From Brachionus rotundiformis (lineage: Eukaryota; Rotifera; Eurotatoria; Ploima; Brachionidae): a DNA stretch of 64,000 nt. The stretch is from assembly GCA_016802295.1 (NCBI GenBank), contig JAESIW010000180.1:1863619-1927618 (forward strand), given 5' to 3'. Numbering within the stretch: position 1 is the first letter of the stretch; each line of letters starts with the position of its first letter. This document shows positions 25,592 through 36,199 of the stretch, piece after piece. The translations under genes and the position numbers were made by a program. The notes beneath the pieces are model-generated. The model did no database searches and had not been told where the DNA came from. It saw only the letters and a program-made list of their open reading frames with translations.

Positions 25592-26899
25592 ATGTCGTTT
25601 GTGTCGAATCAAAACAAAGCCATATCGAGCTCGGAACAATTGAAAATCGAGTCATTTTACCGAAGCTTTGGAACAAGCTTGTTTATTTCGCAATCATGTG
25701 CCAGTCTTTACACAGTGCAAAATAGCAAAATTTGGCCCCTTACCAAGAGTCAGACAAACAGAATTTCAATAGCCACTACCCATTCAATCAACCTGAACTA
25801 TCAAGGATGCTCAAATGATGAAATAAGTCATGACATACTCAAAGACTTGATGAATGAAAGACACCAAAATTATGTGCCAACATACCATCGAGGCGTCCCG
25901 TTATGGTTGTTTAATTCGGGAAAAAATCCTCATCGACCAATTAGACAGCTCAAGTTCACTCTGGCTGAAAAAGGCACTGGCTTTATTCTCTGGCAAGATA
26001 GAATCGACTCCAATTCTGAATTTAATTTTTATCTAACTAAAAAAAATGATTCTACTGTTTACAATGTATCTTCTTATTTTGACAATTTGAGTCTCATAAA
26101 TGAGATTAAAAAAGAACAGATTGAGTCAATGCTGGTCGCTTTTAAAGCTTCAGATAAAAAAACAACTGTTTTTATGAAATTTGATTTGAATACAGAAACT
26201 ATTAAATTTTACGAATTTTACAAACGACTGATCAAAAATATTGCCATAGACACCAAATTAAGAACCAAGTCTCTTCCAGTGGGATATAGCAATTGCAATT
26301 CCTATAGCAGAATAAAGCGAAATCAACAAGCAAGGAACAACATAAGCTTTTATAACTATGACTATAATTTACTCGAAAGTGGTTCTAGTACAATTAAGAA
26401 TAAGTCCAAAAGACAATCATGCCAGATTGTATCTGAACCAAAAGAAAGAGGCAAGCCCAAGCGAGTCAGCAAAAATGATATTTCTAGCCCTTGTAACTAC
26501 AAACATGTCATCAGCCTAAAGGCCTCTGATAGAGATTTGTACTACACTTTGTCAAAACTACTGCCCAACTCGTCATCAGGGAGAAGCTCATCGCCAAAAT
26601 ATGCCGAAAATAAACTAGAAAGTCCGCAAAACTATTCGGTTTCATCTTCATCAGCATCTTCGGCAATGTCTTCACCCATTACTCCGTCAATTAACTGCAT
26701 GTCTAATGAATATTTGATCCAGGATAGCTCGAGGTCATCGCTCAATCCCGACGTGTTGAACGATAGATCAAGCTCTAGTCTGTCAAATTCTTCCTTGTCT
26801 ACAATTCTACCTCCTTTCATAGGCGTATCGAATGGAAACAAGTTTTTTGAGATGAATTCTTATAATTATAAGATTTCAAGACAACGCACCGTAAAATAG
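25592..26899 (+). CDS. Orphan protein with a folded N-terminal half, possibly PH/EVH1-like, 435 aa
   Basis: A single open exon starts at ATG 25592 (accaatgtcg) and ends with TAG at 26897. Residues 95-220 have a folded-domain character: RGVPLWLFNSGKNPHRP, then alternating strands (LKFTLAEKGTGFILWQDRID) and a final amphipathic helix (TETIKFYEFYKRLIKN). The strand order followed by a C-terminal helix recalls a PH/EVH1-type fold, but this is a guess from pattern only. Residues 225-435 are Ser/Asn-rich with long Ser runs (SVSSSSASSAMSS), probably disordered and phosphorylated. Base composition is less AT-rich than the flanks. I could not name a family. Confidence 0.7.
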   Translation: MSFVSNQNKAISSSEQLKIESFYRSFGTSLFISQSCASLYTVQNSKIWPLTKSQTNRISIATTHSINLNYQGCSNDEISHDILKDLMNERHQNYVPTYHRGVPLWLFNSGKNPHRPIRQLKFTLAEKGTGFILWQDRIDSNSEFNFYLTKKNDSTVYNVSSYFDNLSLINEIKKEQIESMLVAFKASDKKTTVFMKFDLNTETIKFYEFYKRLIKNIAIDTKLRTKSLPVGYSNCNSYSRIKRNQQARNNISFYNYDYNLLESGSSTIKNKSKRQSCQIVSEPKERGKPKRVSKNDISSPCNYKHVISLKASDRDLYYTLSKLLPNSSSGRSSSPKYAENKLESPQNYSVSSSSASSAMSSPITPSINCMSNEYLIQDSSRSSLNPDVLNDRSSSSLSNSSLSTILPPFIGVSNGNKFFEMNSYNYKISRQRTVK

Positions 26900-28031
26900 A
26901 GATTTTTTCGATGTAAATTTTTTAAATTTTAAAGATTTTTGAACTAATTATAATTGTTAAAAATTTGTTTATATGAATGTTTAAATTTGTTTTTTTTGTA
27001 CTTTTAATTTAAATTTTAAAATAAAGTATTAATTTATTGTTAGTTTTTAAAAAGAAGAAATCACTATAAAAATAATCATAATAATCTTGTTTATTTGTAC
27101 CTTTTGTGAGCCATGGCTTCCATCTGACATAGTTGTTATTTTATCGAGAAAAAAAAATAATAAATTAATATAATTAAACCAAATTTATAAATATTTTTAC
27201 GGCTTTCCGGTTTAATATTCTTATATCTTGAGATATATCGACTTTAGGTACTAATCTTTTGAGGTTTTTTTAACTCTAGAAGCACCAGCAAAATTATGTA
27301 AATTTTTTAATATTTAAATGAAATACCACTAAATAAAGACAGTTAGTAAAAAATCATATATTTATGAAATCAAATAGCAGACAATTGAAAAAGCAGTTAA
27401 AGATAGAAATAGATTTATACCTTAATTATTTATTGGCCTTCAAAATTTCCAAAATTGCTTAAAGTGTTAATTTTGTTTCAATATTTTTGTTTGTCTTTGA
27501 ATTGTTTAATTTTTTAATTAAATCCTGTAAGCGTCGAAAATAGATTTTTGAATCTTGAATTATATCATCTATCTGCCGAGTATTGTCTCCTTTTCTCTTC
27601 TAAAAGCTATCCAAACGTCGAGAATCAGGCAATTCTTTCCAAGATAAAAGCTAATTAATTAAATTATTTTGTGTTATCATTTTTTTTTTGTCAGCTAGAG
27701 TATAGTTGGTGGAACTTGCATCATATTTTTTAACTTTTAGATACCATTTAGCGATATTAAATATTCAATTGTATCAAAAATATTAATTTATTAAAAATTA
27801 GTTTTAAATTTTTATAATTAATAATAAACAAAAATTTTAAGAAAGAAGTAAAAGATCAATTTAAGTTTGTTTAAATCCCATAAAATTGAAATAGAATAGC
27901 TGTTAATATCAAAAGTCACCAAAAAACATAATTTTAATTACTATGTTACTTTTTAAAAAATGCTAAATACAAAATTTTAGTTTATCTAAATAAAATTTTT
28001 ATGATACAATTAAAATTTTTTAATCTAAAAT
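26900..28031. other. Spacer between converging genes
   Basis: Holds the 3' flanks of the plus-strand orphan gene and of the minus-strand ankyrin gene, plus a broken coding-like fragment at 27459-27766. Nothing else was recognised. Confidence 0.45.
27459..27766 (-). pseudogene. Broken coding-like fragment with two in-frame TAG codons
   Basis: On the minus strand one frame reads AKWYLKVKKYDASSTNYTL..., then TAG, then LLSWKELPDSRRLDSF, then TAG, then KRKGDNTRQIDDIIQDSK and YFRRLQDLIKKLNN before TAA at 27459-27461. The composition is protein-like and distinct from surrounding AT noise, and the frame continues across both stops. The second TAG is part of a ttttag that could act as a splice acceptor. 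It may be a decayed gene or transposon remnant, or exons whose boundaries I cannot place. The family is unknown. Confidence 0.35.
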
Positions 28032-29575
28032 TCATTTCAATAAAATTGACTCAAACTTGTTCAAATTTAGCAAAATATAATCTTGCAGACTTGTTGGCAA
28101 AAATTTTTCCAATTTAAACACGCTGCCAAGAATAGATTTGCTCTTATTAATCTTATTCAAATGATTTCGCAGAACTTTTCTGGACAACTCTTTCAAAGTG
28201 AGAGGATTTTTTAGTCTATACTCAATTAAATCAATAACTTTTGGATATTTTTCCATAACTTTTTGAGGATAACTTCTCCGCTTGACCCATTCTTCATTAT
28301 TAAAAGAAATGCCCGCTTCCATAAGCAGTGCTATTATGCCTGCCGGTGCATTACTATTTATCAACGCATTAAATAAAGTGTTTCCCAATCTATCAATATT
28401 TTCTAAATCGCAACCATTTTTTAGCATTTCTATACACATATCATAATTAGAGTTGAGAATATAAGTAAATAGAGGCATTTTTCCGGTCACTTCACATATG
28501 TTCATGGAAGCTCCGTTGTCCAAAAGAAGTCTTCCAACAGGAATATTACGGCACATATGCAGAGGTGTTTCTCCTAGTTTATTCACAATGTTGACATCGA
28601 TTCTTTCATAAGAAATTAAATTTTCGATTATTTTTAATTTGGACACTGGGACTAGTTGGTTGTTGGCACCAAGATCGATTTTGTTTGGATTTCGACCATT
28701 TGACACATTATTTAAATTACTTAAAATAACTGCATAATGAAGAAGGGATCCAACTCGGTCATCGACAGTATTCATATCAAATTTGATGTCTTTTTCAATT
28801 ATAGATTGTAAAAGTATTCTTTAATTTAAATGAGGAAGTTAATTTTTATTTTAAATCAAAATTAGAATTTCTAATTTACTTAAACATTTCATAGTTGGAC
28901 GCTCTTATGGTCTGTAATAAGTACTCTCTTAATCGCGGTTCTAGTGAGAACCTCTGGGTGAATAGATAGACCAAATTAGAATTTCCATTCTGGATTGCTT
29001 TATCCAAAGCTGTCTGATTTCTGAGATCCATTAAATTTTCATTTATATCATATTTGAAAAGTAATTTGACGATTTCGAAAAGATTCAAGCTGCATGCCCA
29101 ATGTAAAGCGGACATACTGAACGAGTCCGTTTTGTTGACTTTGGCATTATTTTTTAATAAGATGTCACATAAGCTAGCATTACCTAAATAATAGCCGTGA
29201 CATTAAATGAAAATGATATTACATTGCCTAATTAAAGTTTTACCATGTCTTGTGGCTGTTATTAGAGGCGTTTCGAAGCTGTTGAAATGCTGATCCATAG
29301 GCCATTGATAGTTTACATAACTTAGCTTATTGACATCCGCTTTATATTCAAGTAGTTTTTCTAATATTGCTTGATCATCTTATTTTAAATTATTCATTTA
29401 AATATTTATATATATAAATAAGAAAATTACTATTCAAGACAGCCAATGTGACAAAAGTGATTTGATTATCGAAAAATTCGTTTCTTTCAAGATTAAATGA
29501 TTCCAGTATGTGGCAAACTTTGGTTAAGTTATGATACCGGATGGCAAAATAAAGATCATTTGAAGTATATGCCAT
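28032..29575 (-). CDS. Ankyrin-repeat protein, 456 aa, four exons
   Basis: Exons, in order of transcription, are 29575-29431, 29378-29244, 29183-28880 and 28818-28032. Introns are 52, 60 and 61 bp, all GT-AG, and the phases match at every junction. The protein is built largely of ankyrin repeats: DQAILEKLLEYKADVNKL, then TPLITATRHGNASLCDILL, then SALHWACSLNLFEIVKLL, QTALDKAIQNGNSNLVYL, ETPLHMCRNIPVGRLLLDNG and NTLFNALINSNAPAGIIALL. The C-terminal 60 residues are basic and may end in a short SOCS-box-like helix region (PLTLKELSRKVLRNHL), a segment often found at the end of ankyrin proteins of the ASB type. That last point is inference; no orthologue can be named. Confidence 0.85.
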
Positions 29576-30077
29576 TCTAAATTGGTTATTATTTTACTTT
29601 AGAAACACAAAATTAAAATAAATAAATTCAAAATTTTTTTTAATACTTAGTTTTATGATAATAAATGAATACAAAGATGACCTAAATTATCTTTTATTTA
29701 AAATTTTTATTCAATTTAAAAAGAGATTGAATTGATATTTATAAAATTTTTGTCTAAAAGCTAATCAAAACTTTGTTGGTAAAATTAATGCGCAAATTCG
29801 AGTGAATGTTGCTTATGTGGGTTTGATTTTCGTAAAAATAAAATATTAATTTACATTTTAAATTCATGTTCATCTCAAATTATGCAAAACAAAATAAAAT
29901 AATACTCAATTATTTATGTCTTCATCCAAGTTTACCAATTTTTCATGGACCAAAAATCATAAATAATTACTCCCCTCATACTAAATCTTGTTCAAAAAAT
30001 GTATTCATATCATTTACTAAAATTGAACTTAAAATTTACAAAAAAAATTAAAATTTTAACTTATTTCTTAAAAAATT

Positions 30078-32699
30078 ATGAAAAATTTTATCCTCTTAAA
30101 ACGAATAAATAATTTGTCCAGTTTGAAACTGGTTAAAAATTTTAGTCTTTCCAATGCTAATCAGGCAACTAAACTTACTAGCAAATTTGACCAAGAATAT
30201 GCAAAAAGTCTGTCAAATCCTGAAGAGTATTGGAATGAAAAGAAAAATCTAATTCAATGGTTTAGAGAACCGACTCGAATTTTAGATAAATCGAATTCTC
30301 CATTTGAAAAATGGTATGTTGATGGTACATTAAATGCCTCGTATAACTGTTTGGATTATCATGTACAAAATGGCTTCGGCAACCAGGTAGCGCTAATCCA
30401 TGACTCGCCTTTGACTAGTACAATCAAAAAAATTACCTACAAAGAACTATTAGAGGAAGTCAGTTAGTTTGTTTGAGTATTTTTTATTGACTAATTATGA
30501 GATAAAAGGTTTCGTTATTTGCTGGTGTATTGAGCAATTATGGAGTCGAAAAAGGTGACAGAGTTCTAATTTACATGCCTATGATTCCTCAAGCTGTAGC
30601 AGTGATGCTTGCTTCTGGTACTTTTTTAATTTTGACACTAATTTGAAATCTTAAGAGTGGCTTTTTAGCTAGAATTGGAGCCATTCATTCATTAGTATTT
30701 GGCGGTTTTGCGTCCAAAGAGCTCTCAGTTAGAATAAATCATGCCAAAGTATATTTTTGATATTGGAATTTTTCAAAATTTCTCCTTACCTTTCTCTAGC
30801 CTAAAATAATTGTCTCTGCTAACACAGGCGTTGAACCAGGGCGATTAATTAATTATAAAGAGTTGTTAGATGCAGCAGTAGCGTTGTCAGAGCATAAACC
30901 TCAAAAATGTATCTTTTATAATCGTGAAATGGTAAATCATAATTTTAATATAATTTAAAAATATATTTTTCTCTTCCGATGTTATGTAAGTTTCCAGAAG
31001 TTGATTTTAAAAACAATCGTGATCTTTATTTAAATTATGAGAAAGAAATTTCAAAAGCAAAACCACATGATTGTGTTCCAGTAGATTCAAATTTTCCACT
31101 TTATCTTCTGTACACTAGTGGAACAACTGGTCTTCCCAAAGGTAAATAATTCAAGCAATGCATTCAATTTCTTCCAAAATTTAAATATTTAGGAGTTGTC
31201 CGAATGACAGCTGGGTATTTAATCGCACTTAAAAATTCAATGCCTAATTTTTATGGTGTCAATCCAGGAGAGACATTCTGTGCATTTTCAGATCTCGGAT
31301 GGACTGTCGGCCACTCTTATATATGCTACGGACCTTTGGCCGCTCGCAATTCGTCAATTTTATACGAGGGAAAACCAGTTGGTACTCCTGATTCAGGCTC
31401 CTGGTTCAGAGTTTTGTCCGAACATAAAGCAGTCAGTGCATTTGGAGGTATACTTTATATTTTTTTAACTTTTATTACTTAACTTAAAATCAAGCTCCGA
31501 CTGCAATTAGAGCCATCAAGCAACAAGATCCAGAAGCCAAAATCGGGAAAAAATACAACTTAGATAAGTATGTTTTTTTTTCTCTAATAATATAATGTTT
31601 AAGATTACACAATCTACAATTTTATTTAATTTATTTTTTGATAAGAAATGATCTATTTTTGTTTTAATATCAAAAAATTTTTTAATGTGTTTTCAGTTTA
31701 AGATACTTGTTTTTAGCCGGTGAACACTGTGATCATGAAACTATGGACTGGATTCGTAAAGTAATTAAGAAACCAGTTTTTGACCATTGGTGGCAAACAG
31801 AAACCGGACACCCGATAACCACTATCTGTCCTGGTTTTATGTCAAAAGAAGAGATGAATTCTGTACCAAACGGTTCTTCTGGCAAAGCTGTACCTGGATA
31901 TGACAGTATGATTTTTAATGCTTAAATCGTTACAATTTAACTGGAATATTTAAGTCCGAATCGTGAGAGATGATGGCTCAGAGGCTGGTCATAATGAAAT
32001 GGGGCGTATAGTAATTAAACTACCGCTTCCTCCAGGAACAATGTCCACATTATGGGAAAATGATGAATTATTTAAAAATATTTATTTTAAAAAATATCCA
32101 GGTTATTATGACACTGCTGATGTTGGTTTTAAGTGTCAAAATGGCTTTTTGAGTATTATGTCAAGAGCTGACGATGTCATAAATGTGTCTGGACATCGCA
32201 TATCAAGCTCAGCTATAGAAGAAGCAATTTTAGAACATGATGAATTATCAGAATGTGCTGTGGTAGAATTATCAGATAAATTAAAAGGTTCTGTTCCATT
32301 CGGGTTCATAGTCAGAAATAAGGGTAAACTAAGATTAAAAATATGAAATAGTTTTTAATAAATAAATTAGATTCAAGATCAAGTGAGAAAGAGATAATTG
32401 ATAAAATTGTGGTCAACGTTAGGCACCTTATTGGACCAGTGGCATGCTTTAAACAAGCAGTAGTTGTTGAGAAGCTTCCTAAAACAAGATCAGGTAAAAT
32501 CGCGAGAAATACTCTGAAGGCGATGATTAACAATAAACCCTTTCAAGTAATTAAAATTAAAGTTTTCTATTGATAATTTTAAATAAGCTTTTTTTCTATA
32601 CAGATTCCTGTGACGATCGAAGATGCAGAGGTGTATGAAAAAATCAAAAAATCATTAATTAGTCATGGTTACACTGATTTTAGCGATCCAACTTTGTAG
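30078..32699 (+). CDS. ACSS3: Short-chain acyl-CoA synthetase, mitochondrial (ACSS3 family)
   Basis: This enzyme activates short-chain fatty acids, mainly propionate in animals, with ATP and CoA in the mitochondrial matrix. Eleven exons (30078-30458, 30509-30617, 30669-30748, 30800-30931, 30991-31141, 31193-31447, 31495-31567, 31697-31905, 31955-32323, 32371-32546, 32604-32699) give 676 residues, close to the vertebrate length. Ten introns of 47-129 bp are all GT-AG with consistent phase. The N-terminus is basic and Ser/Leu-rich, like a presequence. Visible motifs are the P-loop YTSGTTGLPKG, SDLGWTVGHSYICYGPL, LYEGKPVGTPD, HWWQTETG, the hinge-region DDVINVSGHRIS and the catalytic-lysine motif TRSGKIAR. 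Exon 1 must end at GAA|GTCAGT, because only that junction keeps the LLEEVSLFAGVL reading typical of the family. Confidence 0.95.
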
Positions 32700-33820
32700 A
32701 TTTTGCTTTAATAATTAATTTAATCAAATTTACATAAAAATGAATAAATAAAATAAAAAAATATTTTTTAGATTAAAAGTGAAGGTTTTTACTTGAGCCC
32801 ATTAAATTGGTTAAAAAAACAAAAATGAATTCTTAAGATTGTTAATTAATTTTATTGAAATCTCTTATTTAGGTTATAGGATATGTAAAATTTATTGAAC
32901 GACGATCTAAAAATGTAACCTTGGTTACAATTTTAGTCAAGTTGAAGGCTTTACTATGCGAGTTTTTATTTTATTTATTTATTTTAAATAAATAAAAAAA
33001 ATATGTTGTAAATACCGAGACCACTGATTAAAATTTTGATTAAAAATTTTCTAATTTAGATTTTAATAAGTGCGAAAAAAACTAATAAAAATCTGGATAA
33101 ACTAAGAAATTTGATTAGCAAATCTAATATGGTTCAATCATCTGGTAATAAAATTTTTATTATATTGGAACCCTAATATGTAAATCCTTTTCTTTAAATA
33201 AATTTATTTGAAATTACAAGTCTTCCATTTTAATTAACTTTAAAAAATTTTTAATCTTCCAAAGGATTTATAAATTTTTTCTGATAAAGTATACGCAAAA
33301 TTAATTTAGCCAAATAACTAAAGGATTTAAAAAGTTCTCATAATGGTTAATTGCTTGAGTGGAGCTTTTCTGTCATTCAAATGGCTTTTTGCTTGTTTTT
33401 AAAAAAATTCATTTACAGACACTAATTTCTGACAAAACGACGGATATTAGTTTAACTATTTAAAAATATCGTACACATCATTAGACATTAAGATGGAAAT
33501 AAAATTATTTGTTTGGAAAATATGAGGAAATAAAAAAAATGCTTTATTTTATTAGGGCCTTAAGATTTGGAAATAATTTATTTGCGTGTTGTTTTATTTA
33601 AAAAATTAATACTCCAAATTTTTATTTTTTTAAATATAACAAGCACCTCTAAAGACATTTGCCTATTTAAGTCTTCATCTACAAAATAAATAAAATTTTA
33701 TTTGTTCTTTTTTTTTTGGCAAATTTTATTCATCAGATGCTAATGATATTTACAGAATGTTTTTAGTTTTCTTTGATTACACAATTAATTTAGAAACTTA
33801 AAATAATTGTTTTGTTTAAG
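32700..33820. other. Spacer between ACSS3 and FANK1
   Basis: AT-rich. It must contain the start of FANK1, because the first recognised FANK1 exon begins in phase with two leftover bases (TG) after an AG. No convincing small first exon could be placed. One weak candidate is an ATG at about 33739 with a poor donor GTTTTT. Confidence 0.4.
32743..32748 (+). terminator. Candidate poly(A) signal of ACSS3
   Basis: AATAAA 44 bp after the ACSS3 stop, within an A-rich run. Position is right for cleavage a little downstream. Confidence 0.45.
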
Positions 33821-35036
33821 TGCCGATCGAACGACCAGATCCACCGGTAGTTGGCAAAGTAACCCATCATACCATAGAATTATCATGGATGTATCTGAAA
33901 GAAAAATTACCAACAGATCAGAAATTTAAGTTTGTGCTCCAAGAAGCAGACAAGAACAAAAAAGAATGGGGACAGGTTTATGCGTAAGAAAATTTTTTCC
34001 TTTTTTTATATTTTTATTTATTTACTTCAAAAGAGGCTATGGGTACACAAAAATAGTTGAATCGCTGGAACCATTTACTGAATATAGCTACAGACTCTGT
34101 GTAATTGGCGCGAGTAATGAGAGAAGCGAGTATAGTCCTGTTTGTACTGTAAAAACAACAAGTTAATATCAGATTTTCTCAAATAAATATTTTTTTCATT
34201 CCTAATTTTTCCAGAGGAGCCTTTAAATGGTGAAGCGTTACATAAGGCAATTATTCTGGATAGAAAAAGTGATGTAGAGCGAATTTTAGATTCAGTTGAT
34301 GGTCCAAGGGTAGTTGAAATACCTGATAAGTTTGGAAATCTACCACTTCAAATTGCTGTAAATAGAAATAACTTAGAGTAACAATTAATTTTTTACCATA
34401 GAATAAAAAATTTAATTTTTTCCAAACAAGAATGGTAGAACTCTTGCTATACAAAGGGGCTCAAGTTAACGCCCAGAATGATAGTGGCAAAACAGCTATT
34501 ATGTTAGCAGCTTTTTCAGGAAAGCTTAATGTTCTGAAAGAATTACGTAACAATGGCGCATCATATGAAATTAAAGACAAATCTGGTTGTAGTGTTCTTC
34601 ATTATGCAGTTGATGGTGGTAATCTGGACTGTATCCAATACCTTTTAATGGATGGATTAGATGTGAATATAACTGATACGACAAGTGGCTGGACACCGTT
34701 GGTTAGAGCTGCAAGTGTAGGCGCTAGCAAAGATGTAGCCGAATTATTGATAAAGTATAAGGCAGATATAAATATTGTTGATAAAGATAAAAAGAATGCT
34801 TTGATGATTGCTGTAATCAATGGTAATCAGCCGTTTGTTCAGTGTTTGGTTGAAAATGGTGCAGACTTGAGCATAACTAATGAATATGGAAAAACTGCTT
34901 ATGAGATGGCGATAGCAATGGATCGTAGGGTGAGTTTTTAAAAGCGAAAATTAAATTTGTTCTCATAATTTTTATTAATATTTCAAAGAGAGTGGTTAAA
35001 TATTTTGACGAATATTTTGAAAAACAAAAAGGTTAA
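33821..35036 (+). CDS. FANK1: Fibronectin type III and ankyrin repeat protein (FANK1), start not located
   Basis: FANK1 is known in vertebrates as a testis and ciliated-cell protein. Exons 33821-33983, 34034-34161, 34215-34377, 34431-34929 and 34989-35036 join in frame through introns of 50, 53, 53 and 59 bp. They give about 332 residues to TAA at 35034-35036; vertebrate FANK1 is near 345. The fibronectin III domain shows the family-specific PPVVGKVTHHTIELSW and SLEPFTEYSYRLCV. Six ankyrin-type repeats follow, including GKTAIMLAAFSGKLNVLKEL, GCSVLHYAVDGGNLDCIQYL and SGWTPLVRAASVGASKDVAE. The final short exon (RVVKYFDEYFEKQKG) replaces a read-through stop after GTGAGT. The exon carrying the start codon lies upstream and was not found. 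Confidence 0.9.
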
Positions 35037-35582
35037 GTAGAAGGATTAGTTTTAATTTGGTTAATAACTAATGTTAATGCCATTTTTAAGATCAATTTTT
35101 ATATTTAAAAAATAAAAAAAAATTTATTTTATTGCACTTTTTCAGTAATTTGAGAAATAGTTTATTTTTAATCAATTATTTTTGTAGTTAGATATTTTTA
35201 AAAACTTGAATAAAGTTTTATTTGACTGTTATTTTTTAGAAGATATTTATTTTAGGCTTTTAAAATAAACTTTTTTTCAAGGTGATTTACAATTTAGAAA
35301 TTTATTTTTAGACAATTAATTACGTCAACATTATTTGTTTTTATTTAGCTTACCAAAAGCAACTAACAACTTATAAATAATTTATATTGTTTATTTGAAA
35401 GCTAAAAAAAGTTTTGATAAGCTAATTACTCATAAAATTTTCAATATTTTTTTACAATTAATTTAATTTGTTAATATTAATTATTTATTATTGAGACATA
35501 TTTCGATATTTCATAAAATTTAACAGTTTTAAAAATAAAAAGTTTATTTAAAAAAATTAAAATGTAATAAATCAAAATCTGT
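35037..35582. other. Spacer between converging FANK1 and TIR genes
   Basis: AT-rich, no coding-like frame. It should hold both 3'UTRs. Confidence 0.5.
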
Positions 35583-36041
35583 TTACATTGCTTTCATGGT
35601 TAAATTAGCTGAATTAGCTTTCGTTTGCTCAATTAATTTAGTTAATTTATTAAAAATAGAAATATATTTAGGATCAATAGAATTGATTGCAAAATCAAGA
35701 TCTTCTTTTACATTAAATAATTCCAATTTTGGATACAAAAAAATTGGATCTTGTGTATCCAAGTCATCCAATACAAATAAAACAATTTGCTTGTTCTGTT
35801 CTTGAGCAATGAACAATTCAGTTTTGCATTTGATTGATTCTCTGTAAGCTTTGCTCATGAAGCAAACAAATATATAAGAATCTACTAAAGCAACCAAAGA
35901 TTCATCAAATGAGTTTTTTTTCGAATTATTACAGATTTGGTCATACCAAAGTCTCAGACCTGATTGTTTAAATCGATTGAAAAATCGCTGTGTCTCGTTT
36001 GTTTGGTTTTTGTGATAGGAAATAAAAATATCATATAACAT
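35583..36041 (-). CDS. Stand-alone TIR-domain protein, 152 aa
   Basis: Single exon. The whole protein is one TIR domain: strand A YDIFISYHKN (residues 3-12), then GLRLWYDQ (28-35), FDESL (45-49), the family pattern FMSKAYRESIKCKTEL (61-76) and the strand IVLFVLDD (86-93). There is no signal peptide, membrane span, death domain or other partner domain. TIR domains act in innate immune signalling or as NAD-cleaving enzymes. By position, the catalytic Glu of SARM1-like TIRs falls on Asp46 here, with Glu47 next to it, so activity is uncertain; this alignment is my inference. The ATG at 36041 lies 20 nt after a pyrimidine-rich AG. The gene follows RNASEH2A on the same strand after 158 bp. Confidence 0.85.
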   Translation of the reverse strand: MLYDIFISYHKNQTNETQRFFNRFKQSGLRLWYDQICNNSKKNSFDESLVALVDSYIFVCFMSKAYRESIKCKTELFIAQEQNKQIVLFVLDDLDTQDPIFLYPKLELFNVKEDLDFAINSIDPKYISIFNKLTKLIEQTKANSANLTMKAM

Positions 36042-36061
36042 TTCACTTTTTATTAATTTTA

Positions 36062-36078
36062 CTAATAAAAATAAAAAA
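36062..36078 (-). promoter_or_regulatory. Candidate splice acceptor (cis or trans) before the TIR gene
   Basis: On the minus strand a long T-rich run ending in ATTAG places its AG at 36063-36062, 20 nt before the TIR start codon. There is no upstream coding exon to pair with it, so a 5'UTR intron or spliced-leader addition is likely. Confidence 0.45.
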
Positions 36079-36199
36079 ATATATCACTTTATGTTTTTCT
36101 TAAAATTATTTATCATATTACATTATCTGTTCTAATTACTTTATCATTAAAATTGATAAAAAAAATCCAATTTATATACACTTAATTTTAGCTAAATAT

